A DNA stretch of 64,000 bases from Deltaproteobacteria bacterium (GTDB lineage: Bacteria; Acidobacteriota; Thermoanaerobaculia; Multivoradales; JAHZIX01): contig JAHZIX010000002.1 in NCBI GenBank assembly GCA_022601195.1, forward strand, positions 124,001-188,000, written 5' to 3'. Within the stretch, counting starts at the first letter, position 1. Every line of letters begins with the position of its first letter. A program made the position numbers and the translations under genes. This document shows, one piece after another, positions 48,333 to 57,284 of this stretch. Under the pieces are notes generated by a model. The model was not told the origin of the DNA and searched no databases. It worked only from the letters and a program-made list of their open reading frames with translations.

Positions 48333-48393
48333 GGGGCCATTGGATGTTCGGTTGCGAGATGGATTTCCCCTACGGCTGCTACCATGGGCTCTC

Positions 48394-49455
48394 ATGGATA
48401 CAGAGCCCATCGCGAGCCATTCAGGGTTGGGAAGAAGTCTGCTCGAGAACCTGCGCGCCTATCCTCTCGAGGCGGGGATCAGCCTGGTTAGCGGAATCTC
48501 TCTGGTGTTTCTAGGCTGGCTTTTGGCACAGGAAGACTTTCCTCTTTGGGCCTTGGTGGTGCTGGCTACAGCAGGGGCGCTGGCTCTTTTTTGGCTGCTG
48601 ACCCGGAAGTCTCGCCGACGCAAGCGCCTCCGCAGCCTCCCTTTCCCACCCGAATGGGAAGCCGTGTTGCAACGGCAGGTAGTTTTCTTCCAGGCTTTGC
48701 CAGCGGACGAGCAAGTCCGCTTCCGCCAGCAGATTCAGATCTTTCTTCACGAGAAGCGCATCACCGGAGTCGGCACCAAGCTGGACCCCACCGTGCGGGT
48801 CTTGACCGCCGCCAGCGCGATCATTCCCATTTTCGGGTTTCCGGAATGGGAGTGGCACCAGATCAGCGAGGTTCTGATCTACCCTCACCGCTTCAATGAA
48901 GATTTCCAGTTCAAGGACGCAGAAGGCCGCCAGATCCTCGGCATGGTCGGCACGGGGGGCATGAACGGAATCATGATCCTCGCCAAGCCGGATCTGATGC
49001 AAGGCTTCAAAAACCCAGGCGACAAACGCAATGTCGGTCTCCACGAATTCGCCCACCTGGTGGACAAGAGCGACGGCTCCATTGACGGCGTGCCGGAGGT
49101 AGGCCTCGGCAGCGCCTTCATTGGTCCTTGGATCGAGCTAGTACGCCGGAAGATGCAGGAAATGGAAGCCGGCGATTCCGATCTCAACCCCTATGGACTC
49201 ACCAACGAGGCGGAGTTCTTCGCTGTCGCCACGGAGTATTTCTTCGAGAAGCCGGGGCTCATGAGGCGCAAACACCCGGAGCTCTACAGCATGCTCGCCC
49301 GGGTTTTCCATCAGGATCTCGCCAGCCGTGCCAAGGCGATGGTGAAAGCTGCCTTGAACCGCAACCGGTCCTTCGGCCGCAATTCTCGCTGCCCTTGCGG
49401 CAGTGGCCTCAAATATAAGAAGTGCTGTCTGCGGCGTTCCGCTGCGACTCGCTAG
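48394..49455 (+). CDS. MtfA-like (M90) zinc peptidase with N-terminal membrane segments and SEC-C tail
   Basis: About 353 residues from the ATG at 48394; an upstream in-frame ATG at 48340 is possible and neither has a strong Shine-Dalgarno. Two hydrophobic segments (ISLVSGISLVFLGWLLAQ and LWALVVLATAGALALFWLL) come first, which E. coli MtfA lacks. The peptidase part follows: LHEKRITGVG, ILIYPHRF-like strand, then HEFAH at about 217-221 with the downstream acidic AEFFAVATEYFFEKP supplying the third ligand. The C-terminus is a SEC-C zinc knuckle (RCPCGSGLKYKKCC). In E. coli MtfA is a peptidase that binds the Mlc repressor; here the target is unknown, and the membrane segments suggest an envelope-facing role. 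Confidence 0.85.
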   Translation: MDTEPIASHSGLGRSLLENLRAYPLEAGISLVSGISLVFLGWLLAQEDFPLWALVVLATAGALALFWLLTRKSRRRKRLRSLPFPPEWEAVLQRQVVFFQALPADEQVRFRQQIQIFLHEKRITGVGTKLDPTVRVLTAASAIIPIFGFPEWEWHQISEVLIYPHRFNEDFQFKDAEGRQILGMVGTGGMNGIMILAKPDLMQGFKNPGDKRNVGLHEFAHLVDKSDGSIDGVPEVGLGSAFIGPWIELVRRKMQEMEAGDSDLNPYGLTNEAEFFAVATEYFFEKPGLMRRKHPELYSMLARVFHQDLASRAKAMVKAALNRNRSFGRNSRCPCGSGLKYKKCCLRRSAATR

Positions 49456-49503
49456 GTAGCTGTCGGCAGGGCGCGGCCAAGAACGCCGGAGCAGCCACGG
49501 GAA

Positions 49504-50865
49504 TTAGATTCCCCCCACTGTCGCCGTCCAAGCCGAGGTATCACCGCTTTCGAATCCGTCCTGAAAGAAAGGATCTGTGAAGATCGGCGGCAGGTCGGTC
49601 CCCTGGACGATGCCGAGGGGCTGGTATTGATCCCAGCCGGGAAAAATCAAACCCAGTCGCCGATTGGCCATGCGACGAATCAAGATTTCACTGAGGACCG
49701 TTCGAAAGTCCGTGGTCACTGCCAGATCAGCGCCATCGAAGAGTTGGTCGTTGGCAAGCCCTGGCCATTGACCATAGATGCCACCATTCACCTGGCCCCC
49801 AAGGGCCAGCATGACGTTGCCATGGCCATGGTCCGTGCCGTTGTCGGCGTTCTCTACCAGGCGGCGTCCAAACTCGCTCTGAACAACGAGGGTGGTTCGG
49901 TTGTTGAAGTTCTGGTCGCCGGCCCCATCGAGATCCGTATAGAAAGCTGCCAGGCCCTCAGCGAGAGCTTGTACTCGCGTGCCGTAGTTTCCACCGCCGG
50001 CGTTGCCCTGGCCATTGTGATTGTCCCAACCACCGAAATCGATGGTCGCGATGCGCAGCCCCAGGTTCAGCTTGATCATCTGAGCAAGAAGTTTGAGGTG
50101 GTTACCGAAGGTTGAGTTGGGATACACCGCTCCGTTGGCAGGATTGTAGGTCGTCGAAACGTTGAGCTCGACGATATCCAAGGCGTCGAGAGTTTGGCTG
50201 CCGGTTTGGTGCACCGAGCTACCGCCCCGCTGCAGAATTCTCCGCAAGGCGACTCGCTGAGCCGAACGCCAGGAGGATGGTCCGGTGTTGAGCCGGAAGT
50301 CGCTAGAGCTATTCATATTCAAGGAATCGAAGCTGCCCTGAAGCGACCTCTGCTGAGTTCCGCCTAAAGCAAGTGCCGGAGCGACGATCTGCGGAGGAAG
50401 GTTGCTGGCGCTCTGCAAATGGCGCGTCAACCAACCGGTGCTCGTCGTGGCGGTGCCCGGGGTACCTAGCTCGATATCCCTCATGGAGTCGAAGTGGCTG
50501 CGAGTTGCCACCGTGGAAGTACCGGTAGCGTTGATCACTGCAAGACTGCCGTTGGTAAATAGGTCATGGAGCGGCGCAGCTCTCGAATTGAGACCGAATT
50601 GGGCATTGAGAGGAAGGGCGGCGTCCGACCCCGTGGTCGGTACAGCGAGATCCGGTCGGGCGAATTCATAGTGCCCGCGATCAGCGCCATCGATGGGCGG
50701 TATCAGATTGAGACCATCCAGGCCTCCCCGGAGAAAGACGTGGACCAGAATGTCTTCATTCGAGCCGGGTTGGCCGAAAGCGACGGTGTTGAATCGAGTC
50801 CCCGAATAAGCCGCTATGGCAGCGCAACAGCCAGTAACAAAGCCGCGTCGTGTGGTGTCGGTCAT
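49504..50865 (-). CDS. DUF1501 family secreted protein with DGFESGD tail
   Basis: The 453-residue protein starts with a twin-arginine-like leader (TTRRGFVTGCCAAIAAYSG). DUF1501 features are present: VHVFLRGGLDGLN, RSHFDSMRDIE, LRIATIDFGGWDNH, VVQSEFGRRLVENADNGTDHGHGN and GGIYGQWPGL. These belong to the alkaline-phosphatase-like sulfatase superfamily, although activity is unproven. Unlike a typical DUF1501 protein it ends with an added tail, FQDGFESGDTSAWTATVGGI. It lies 24 bp after the DUF1800 reading frame, the usual pairing, so export and function are probably joint. Confidence 0.9.
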   Translation of the reverse strand: MTDTTRRGFVTGCCAAIAAYSGTRFNTVAFGQPGSNEDILVHVFLRGGLDGLNLIPPIDGADRGHYEFARPDLAVPTTGSDAALPLNAQFGLNSRAAPLHDLFTNGSLAVINATGTSTVATRSHFDSMRDIELGTPGTATTSTGWLTRHLQSASNLPPQIVAPALALGGTQQRSLQGSFDSLNMNSSSDFRLNTGPSSWRSAQRVALRRILQRGGSSVHQTGSQTLDALDIVELNVSTTYNPANGAVYPNSTFGNHLKLLAQMIKLNLGLRIATIDFGGWDNHNGQGNAGGGNYGTRVQALAEGLAAFYTDLDGAGDQNFNNRTTLVVQSEFGRRLVENADNGTDHGHGNVMLALGGQVNGGIYGQWPGLANDQLFDGADLAVTTDFRTVLSEILIRRMANRRLGLIFPGWDQYQPLGIVQGTDLPPIFTDPFFQDGFESGDTSAWTATVGGI

Positions 50866-50889
50866 GATCTCATTCTCTCTCTATGCTCA

Positions 50890-52621
50890 TTATCGGAATA
50901 GAAAATTGGGTGTCATAAAGATGAGACCGACCATCGAACGGAGGCGGTCTTGGATGGTAGAACTGGTGTCGAGGGGCAGATCGATATCTGGGTTGAAACC
51001 TTGAGCCATGAACTCGATGATGTCCTGTCGGTCCTCCGGCGTCATCGGGCGCTGAAGAATGCGATCGATCCAGAAGTCGGCTAACTCCGTCGAAGTGCGA
51101 ACACTCGGCGGCGTCGCCCCAAGGACATCCAAAACGAAAGTTGTCGTCATCGTCCCGCACGTCGATCAACCAATTGACCCATTTCCAGGAAAGTGCCCGA
51201 GGAGTGGTGCTCTCCCAGGCTTCTTTGAAGTCAGGAAACCCGTCTGGAGAAGCCCGGCGAAAGATAGAGTGCCCCGTGGCGCGAAGACGGGAGAGCATGG
51301 AATCGGTATCCGAGTCACCAATGGAGAAATCGAAATCGGCTTGCGCTGCCCGCAAAGCTCCAATCCCAATCTCGAAGGGCCGTTTGGTCTTCCCTCCCCA
51401 GGTGCTCTGGAATTCGTTCGATAAAACGATCAACCGAACCACCTGCGCTAGCTGGTCCGGAGCGTCTTTCTGCGCCGTGAACAAGGCGGCTGCCTGATCG
51501 ATCACGGTTTGAGGTGGGTGGTCCGAGATCAGCCGGCGGCAGAGTTTGCCGGCGATGTGACGACCGGTTCCGGGGTGCGCTGCGAGAGCATCGAGCACGT
51601 CGCGGCCATCCTTGAGAGGAGGCTGGTCTTGAGGAATGAAGACACCGAGAACGTTCTTCTGGAAGCGGTCATGATCGACGGATTTATAGAGGAAACTGCC
51701 ATCGTTGGAACCTCCGTTGTTCGTCGTGTTGTCTACCGACCACCCGGTGAAACACCGTACCGCTTCGAAAACGTCTGCATCGACGTAGCCGATGGGAAGG
51801 CCTTCGCCGTCGGTGGGCACCTCGCTCTGCGGCAAGATCCCGAGGTAGTTTTCTGCCCCCAGAGTCATGAGCTCCAAGAGCTCACGGCAGAAATTCTCGT
51901 TCGGCCCAGCGTTGGTGCTCGTGTAGTTGTCCAGGTAGTAGAGCATGGAGGTGCTCATGGCGACGTCTTCCAACATCTGGCGGAAATTGCCGAAGACATG
52001 GGGGCGAATCACCGATCGGTCATAGTTGGCTATGAGAGTGCGCACGACACTGCGGTCGGCGTAGACATTGAAATGGTTGTGCCAAAAATCTGCCATCACT
52101 TCGAGCAGTTGGCGCTCGCTGTAGACCCCCCTGAGACAGGTGGCGCGGATCACCTCTTCGCGCGGTAACGAGGTGTCCATATTGGCAACGATATGTTCGA
52201 CCCACAACTGTTGACGGGTCTTGTTGAGAGTCGTGAAGTTGGCAGCGGAAAGGGCAGCGTCGGCGACCGGATCGGGAATCGACTGCCAGTCGATCTGCTG
52301 GTCAACCCAGGCGGTAAGCCTCTCTAAGGGAGTGTTTCCAAGCCCGTCGAAGCTGGCCACATCTCCGGGACGGGGGCCAAGGGCAAGACGGTTGAAAACG
52401 ATGACACCGAGGTTCGGTGTCGGCTCGGTACCCGCCTGGGGTACCTGTCGGCGCGGGCGCCTCAGGGCCGGAGTACCGGCGGCCACACCATGGCTTGGTC
52501 CGGAATCTTCCTCCCCATGCGCTGGTGTAGAGACGAGCACGGTGGTGGCGGCAAGAGCACCTGTGGTCGTCAATAGGGCGCGACGATCCATTTTGGAACT
52601 AGACGGTTTCGATTCAGACAT
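50890..52621 (-). pseudogene. DUF1800 family protein gene, frameshifted near its 3' end
   Basis: The ATG at 52621 has GGAGGAATTG directly upstream (an in-frame TTG precedes it). A twin-arginine-type leader (MDRRALLTTTGALAATTVLV) is followed by DUF1800 features: LNRLALGPRPGD-like start, DFWHNHFNVY, MLYYLDNYTSTNAGPNENFCRELLELMTLG (split), VRCFTGWSVD and RPFEIGIGALRAAQ. Around 51137-51139 the frame shifts: the original frame reads into low-quality sequence until 50870, while the proper C-terminus (LDVLGATPPS to RSMVGLIFMTPNFLFR) continues in another frame to a stop at 50890. One extra T in the TTT run explains it. It may be a real mutation or a sequencing error. Confidence 0.75.
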
Positions 52622-53228
52622 CAATTCCTCCGATGCAGTTCACCCGGGACCGACCGAAACCATTGGCAGCTGGGCGGGCTACCAATCTTCCGATCCACTT
52701 CTTTCGATTTACAGAGCTTGCGAACCGTACTCGCAAATAGCGTAAATGTGGCGCGCTCGACATTATCAACCCATCTGCAAGTGCGCAAGTTTCGATAATA
52801 AAGAAACCCAGCCGACGATTCCTGTCAGTCACCTGTCGAGGATTGACGGATTTCGATATCAGTTCGCAGCATTCGAGCCATATACGGATTACAGAGCAAG
52901 ACTTGTGCCGAGCTGGTGACCTCTGATTCCCGGGGATGAGCTCCGACTCAGGGCTGGGTGGCCCTACCTAGGTTGAATGGCGAGGTGGCGATGAATGAAA
53001 TCGCGACAGCCTGGGCCGGTCAGGGCGGCCTGCGAACATAGATAAAATAATTCATTCAACTGCGTACACCACAATATTCAGAAAAGTGATAAGTTCGTCA
53101 CCACAATCGCTTGCTCCCCCAACCTGACCGGTGAACGAAGATGGTGATCATCCCCCGGTAGGCAGCCTGTGGTGAAAACTACTCGTCGACGAGAACGGGA
53201 AGGATAAGAAGAAGGAGCCGGCTCTGCC
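52622..53228. other. Intergenic region upstream of the DUF3179 gene
   Basis: No convincing gene is present in these 607 bp. The stretch 53035-53095 is A+T-rich and is the most likely promoter region for the plus-strand DUF3179 gene, but no -35/-10 pair is clear. AAGAAGGAG at about 53207-53217 is the likely ribosome-binding site. Confidence 0.45.
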
Positions 53229-54101
53229 ATGGACAAAGCGACCGATCGCAGTCTTCTCAAAGTCAGAAAGAGAGGATTCAGGTTTATTCCCTTTCGCCCA
53301 GGAAAAGGAAGGCCTTTGGAAACCGCTGGCTTATCCGCGGAAACGGACCTCCTGGTGTTCGAACGGGGTCTCGATCGGGTGGCTCTCATCATGCGGGAGA
53401 TGGCCTATCACCACGTGGCTCAAGGGGTCGTTAGAGGAGAACCATTCCTGGTTTGCTTCTGAAGCCCTTGCAACAGTGGGGTTGGTCTAACCCCTATCGT
53501 GGACGGGAAGGTACATCACTTCGGAGCGGTTGGTTACGTCAATGGTCTGACCGTCATCGCCGACGAAGAGACCCGGACCCTCTGGGACCACATCTCCGGG
53601 GAAGCCTTCGAGGGTCCCCTAACAGGCAGGACACTCTAGGCTTGGCCGGTCTTCTGCACCACCGCCGGAGGCGAGTTAGCGAGGCACCCCGACACCCTTC
53701 TCTACTCATCCAGCCACCGTTCCTGGGGGATGTGGATCATGAAGCAGCTGCAGAGATTCACAGCCATTCGGGGAAAGGGGTGGATTCCGCCCACCTTCTA
53801 TCGGTCGATGGCTCAACCCATCGACCCCCGGCTGCCCAAGCTGACTCAAGGCCTGGGGGTTATCGCCGAAGGCAAGGCCAAGTACTACCCCCTTGACCGA
53901 CTCCCCAAAGGGAGAGTCACCGAAGACCAGTTGGGGAAGCGCCATCTTCAGATCGTTCTCGACGAAACCGCCGGTACACCCATCGCTACCTGGCGAGATA
54001 CCCGCGAACCACCCAGACAACTTCTCGCCCGGTGGTATGGCTTCTCCTACTCCTACCCTTCCTGCACGATCTATGAAGGGTCGTACCAAGAAGCTGGCTA
54101 G
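53229..54101 (+). CDS. DUF3179-like candidate selenoprotein gene with in-frame UGA (and a TAG)
   Basis: One frame runs from the ATG at 53229 to the TAG at 54101 (290 codons), interrupted by TGA at 53460-53462 (codon 78) and TAG at 53637-53639 (codon 137). Homology to DUF3179 continues across both: YHHVAQGVVRGEPFLVCF, then SPCNSGVGLTPIVDGKVHHF, TRTLWDHISGEAFEGPLTG, RHPDTLLYSSSHRSWG, DPRLPKLTQGLGV, KYYPLDRLPKGRV and WYGFSYSYPSCTIYE. DUF3179 proteins carry a CPLC-type CxxC after VxY; here the TGA stands exactly at the first Cys (UxxC). A SECIS-like hairpin follows. Selenocysteine insertion is therefore likely for the UGA. The TAG replaces a residue usually Glu/Asp and would truncate the protein, so this copy may be inactivated or the TAG may be an error. 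AAGGAG precedes the start by about 11 nt. Confidence 0.7.
53478..53494 (+). promoter_or_regulatory. Candidate bacterial SECIS hairpin
   Basis: GGGGTT (53478-53483), loop GGTCT (53484-53488) and AACCCC (53489-53494) make a perfect 6-bp stem. The loop begins 21 nt after the TGA. Bacterial SECIS elements lie just downstream of UGA inside the coding region and present a G-U-containing apical loop to SelB; the E. coli fdhF element has the same GGTCT loop. The sequence is also coding, so chance cannot be excluded. Confidence 0.55.
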
Positions 54102-54240
54102 AGGAGAACAGCCCCCTCTCTCCAAGAACTCCCGAAGAAGCTTTGGTTACGGATCTCAATAATCCTAGCTTCTCCGAAATTCTCCTTCCAGCCTCGGCCC
54201 TCGCCTGCCAACGACCTACCGGAGTCACAGATGCCACATA

Positions 54241-54270
54241 TTTACTATTTTCTTCCTTTTCACATATAAT
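54241..54270 (+). promoter_or_regulatory. Candidate promoter of the small Cys-rich peptide gene
   Basis: TATAAT (54265-54270) is a perfect -10 box with TTTACT 18 nt upstream as a weak -35, in a T-rich stretch. The start codon of the peptide gene is 35 nt downstream. Confidence 0.45.
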
Positions 54271-54305
54271 CCTACGCGTATTTCGATAACAACAAGGAGA
54301 ACGCC

Positions 54306-54620
54306 ATGAAGAACTGGACTCTTCTCGCTCTCGCACTTGCTGCGATTCTGATCATCCCTGCTGCTTCCACCCCAGCAGAAGCTCCGGATTCGCCTACTGC
54401 AGCGGCCCTGTTCACAGCTCAAGAAGCTGGCGAAACGACCCCAGAGGCGATCGAGGCACCATCCGCTACAGAGGACGTAGACCTGGACCTGAACCTGGAT
54501 GCCCTGGATCTACCCAAGATGCAAAAGAAGATCCGCCAGTGCACAGAAAGCGAAGCAGCGTCGATCGGCTGCGCCTGGGAAGACTGCCTTTGCATCGGCA
54601 GCACCCCACGATGCTTCTAG
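54306..54620 (+). CDS. Small secreted Cys-rich protein
   Basis: The 104-residue protein has AAGGAG 7 nt before its ATG and its own promoter. A signal peptide (LLALALAAILIIPAAS) is followed by an acidic, Pro/Ala/Glu-rich segment with DVDLDLNLDALDLP, and a C-terminal 26-residue block with five Cys (RQCTESEAASIGC, WEDCLC, RCF). I do not recognise a family. The arrangement (leader, acidic spacer, short Cys-rich end) would fit a disulfide-rich secreted peptide or a modified-peptide precursor, but no modification enzyme is adjacent. It lies between the DUF3179 gene and a convergent histidine kinase. Confidence 0.65.
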   Translation: MKNWTLLALALAAILIIPAASTPAEAPDSPTAAALFTAQEAGETTPEAIEAPSATEDVDLDLNLDALDLPKMQKKIRQCTESEAASIGCAWEDCLCIGSTPRCF

Positions 54621-54693
54621 CCTTCTCTCGGTCGCCTTGATCTGCATCTAGATGTAGCCCTGAGGTGCACCACAGAGATACAACTCTGGGCCT

Positions 54694-54715
54694 CGGAAGG
54701 CACCGTCACCTTCCG
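54694..54715. terminator. Candidate bidirectional hairpin between convergent genes
   Basis: CGGAAGG and CCTTCCG form a 7-bp stem with an 8-nt loop between the small-peptide gene and the histidine kinase gene end. A second inverted repeat (GGTCTCG/CGAGACC) follows at about 54716-54742. There is no T run, so intrinsic termination is uncertain. Confidence 0.3.
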
Positions 54716-54891
54716 GGGTCTCGAGAGGTAGCCCGAGACCTCCGGCCATTCCGAGCTTCGCCGGTCTGTTGTGCTAGCTGTTCCCTTTTGCCGGAATTCC
54801 TCGGCACCCCATCCAACCATTCACCTCGCCTTCCACCCCTTCGGAAATGTATCGATGCACAGGTGCTCACCCGGCATCGGACCCACCACTC

Positions 54892-56601
54892 TTACAACCG
54901 AATTTCCACCGTCAAGCCCTGGCTCCCTCCCAAGGTAATCGTCGCTTCGTGGAGATCACAAACCGCCTGGACCAAGCTCAGGCCGAGGCCGTTGCCTCGT
55001 TCCCCGCGGTGATCCGGGAGGCGGTAGAAGCGACGGAAGACGTTGTCTCGTTCCGACTCCGGGATACCGGGGCCATTGTCCCGCAGCAGGATACGGCCGC
55101 CGGGAGACAGGGGTTCTAAGGTGAGCTCCACCGCCCCCCCCGCCGGGGTGTATTTCAGGGCGTTCTCCACCAGGTTACTGAGGGCCTGGGTCCAGAGATG
55201 GCGGTCTCCAAGGACTCGGACCTCACCGCCGGGCCGATGGAAATGAAAGGCGATCCCCTTGTCCACGAAGACGGGGGCATAGAGCTCCGCCACATCGGCG
55301 ACGGTGGCGGCGAGGTCGAAGGGCCGAAACTCCTGCTTCTTGCGTCCGGTTTCGACCTGAGCGATTCGTAGCAGCGCATTGAAGGTCTCGATGATCTGAT
55401 CTGCCTCCTGCTGCACTCCTTCGAGGAGATCTCCCTGAAGACCCGATTGGCGGCGCAGGAGATCTAGTTGGCCTTGTAGACGAGACAGGGGTGTTCGCAG
55501 ATCGTGAGCGATGCTGTCGCCCATTTGAGCGAGGACTCGGGCACTTTCTTCGAGGTGCTCCAGAGTGTCGTTGATGGTATGAGTTGCAGCAGCCAAATCC
55601 GAGTCGGCCGTGTAGAGTTCCAGGCGGGCGCGAGTCTCACCCCGCTGCTGCCTTCTGGCCGCCGCCCTCAAGGTCTCGAGAAAACGGTGGACGGGCCGGC
55701 TCTGGCCCCAGCCGATGAGAAGAGCCAAGGGCACTCCCAAGAGCAGAACCACATTCCTCCAAAACCGCCCTCGGCGAATCTCCGACCATTCCCGATCGAA
55801 GGGAATGCCGAAGAGAAAACGGCCGCCGTCTGCGAGCTCTCTCTCCGTCAGCAGGCAGTTCTGCCCTTCCGCGAAGAGCTCCCGGTCGCCCAGATCACCT
55901 TCCGAGGCGACCCCCTGGACCTGGACCCCGGGGGCCAGCCGGTGCCGCTCCAGCAACCGGTCGAAGCTCGAGATCAGAACCTCACCGTCCGCAGCAACGA
56001 TGCGAAGACAACCCTCCATCTCTTCAGCTTCTCCCAGTAGCTCCGACCCCCGCAATGCCTCCGCTAGAGCCCTAGCCGAAGCTGGAGCGCGGCCAAGAGC
56101 CGATTCGTAGGCCACTACTTTGGGATCGGTGAGGGCAATGATCTGGTCGTGAAATTCTTCAGGGATCTCTTCCAGGAACCCCTCCACTAGCTCCGGAAGC
56201 GGCAATGTGCCCCAGTCCAAGTCATCCTGGTCAACGTCCCCCAGAAGGGCTCGGCGCAGCACCAGCCCCGACTTCTCTCGAAGACTCCCTTCGAGCTCCC
56301 GGCGCAGCTCACTCTGGTACCGGTGGAGAAATTCTCCGAAGGTCTCGTCTTCGACCTCTTCAAGCTCGAGGGGCTCTCCTAGCAGAGCAAAGACAGCTTC
56401 TTCCCTCAACTCGAAGGAGCCCCGGGTCTCCAAGAGCTCCTCTTCCAACTCTTGTAGGCGTTCCAGGCCGGTTGCGGTTCGCAAGCGGACGCTCTCCCGG
56501 TACTGCAGAGACAGCACCAGGGCAGCGGGAGCCCACGCCAATAAGGCTGCCCCAACGCCCCGCCGAAAGGTCGAGCTCCCCATGAGGCCCCGAGCTCTCA
56601 C
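54892..56601 (-). CDS. Sensor histidine kinase
   Basis: The 569-residue membrane protein has an N-terminal membrane helix (about 14-33), a large periplasmic sensor region rich in Glu/Leu coiled helices, a second helix (FWRNVVLLLGVPLALLIGW, about 282-300) and a HAMP-like linker. The H-box SIAHDLRTPLSRLQGQL carries the phospho-accepting His at about 364. The ATPase domain shows NLVENALKYTP (N box), DNGPGIP (G1), FRRFYRLPD (F box) and GNGLGLSLVQAVC (G2). All key motifs are intact. Its ATG overlaps the stop of the response regulator by 4 nt, so the two are coupled; the stimulus is unknown. Confidence 0.95.
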   Translation of the reverse strand: MRARGLMGSSTFRRGVGAALLAWAPAALVLSLQYRESVRLRTATGLERLQELEEELLETRGSFELREEAVFALLGEPLELEEVEDETFGEFLHRYQSELRRELEGSLREKSGLVLRRALLGDVDQDDLDWGTLPLPELVEGFLEEIPEEFHDQIIALTDPKVVAYESALGRAPASARALAEALRGSELLGEAEEMEGCLRIVAADGEVLISSFDRLLERHRLAPGVQVQGVASEGDLGDRELFAEGQNCLLTERELADGGRFLFGIPFDREWSEIRRGRFWRNVVLLLGVPLALLIGWGQSRPVHRFLETLRAAARRQQRGETRARLELYTADSDLAAATHTINDTLEHLEESARVLAQMGDSIAHDLRTPLSRLQGQLDLLRRQSGLQGDLLEGVQQEADQIIETFNALLRIAQVETGRKKQEFRPFDLAATVADVAELYAPVFVDKGIAFHFHRPGGEVRVLGDRHLWTQALSNLVENALKYTPAGGAVELTLEPLSPGGRILLRDNGPGIPESERDNVFRRFYRLPDHRGERGNGLGLSLVQAVCDLHEATITLGGSQGLTVEIRL

Positions 56602-57284
56602 GACGCCTCGGAGGGCTCGCGGAGCACATAGCCGGCGCCCCGTATCGTGTGAATGAGAGGCTTCTCGAAGTCCCGATCGATCTTGCCGCGGAGCCGAGAA
56701 ATATGAACGTCGATGACATTGGTTTGGGGATCAAAATGAATCTCCCAGACGCGCTCCAGGAGCATCGTTCGGGTTACCACCTGACCAACGTGGCGCATGA
56801 GGAACTCTAACAATTGAAACTCTCTCGTTTGAAGGGGAATGGCCCTCCCCCTCCGTCGCGCCTCCCGGCCCAAGAGATCGAGCTCCAGATCCGCCACCCG
56901 CAGTACGGTAGCCGGCACCTCCTGGTGGCGGCGCCGGTAGAGGCTTTCAAGGCGGGCGAGAAGCTCAGAAAAGTGGAATGGCTTGGTGAGGTAGTCGTCA
57001 CCACCGGCTTGGAGACCTTCCACGCGATGCTCCACGTCTCCCAAGGCAGTGAGGAACAAGACCGGCACCGTGTGCCCCAGGGCTCGCAGAGCCTTCACCA
57101 AGGCGAGACCATCTAGGTTCGGCAGCATACGGTCGACGATCAAGACCTCAAAAGCCTCCGAGGCGGCCAGGCCCAGCCCTTCCTGGCCGTCCCGGCAGAT
57201 TTCCGCGGTGTGACCTTCTTCCCGTAGTCCCTGGGCGATATAGGTCGCCAAACTTTCGTCGTCCTCGATGATCAGGATTCTCAT
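56598..57284 (-). CDS. OmpR/PhoB-family response regulator
   Basis: I choose the ATG at 57284 (MRILIIEDDESLATY), with GAAAGG about 8 nt upstream, over longer in-frame starts; 228 residues. The receiver domain has the acidic pair EDD at 7-9, the phosphorylated Asp at 51 (IVDRMLPNLDG), the Thr/Ser of FLTALG and the Lys of YLTKPFHF. The C-terminal winged helix (LDLLGREARRRGRAIPL, TREFQLLEFLMRHVGQVVTR, NVIDVHISRLRGKID) binds DNA. The histidine kinase gene follows with a 4-nt overlap, which defines the two-component pair. Confidence 0.95.
   Translation of the reverse strand: MRILIIEDDESLATYIAQGLREEGHTAEICRDGQEGLGLAASEAFEVLIVDRMLPNLDGLALVKALRALGHTVPVLFLTALGDVEHRVEGLQAGGDDYLTKPFHFSELLARLESLYRRRHQEVPATVLRVADLELDLLGREARRRGRAIPLQTREFQLLEFLMRHVGQVVTRTMLLERVWEIHFDPQTNVIDVHISRLRGKIDRDFEKPLIHTIRGAGYVLREPSEAS

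Noticed and set aside
53639..54101. The region after the TAG of the DUF3179 gene as an independent gene starting at the ATG at 53730
   Set aside because: It is in the same frame as the upstream part and continues the DUF3179 homology; there is no ribosome-binding site at that ATG.
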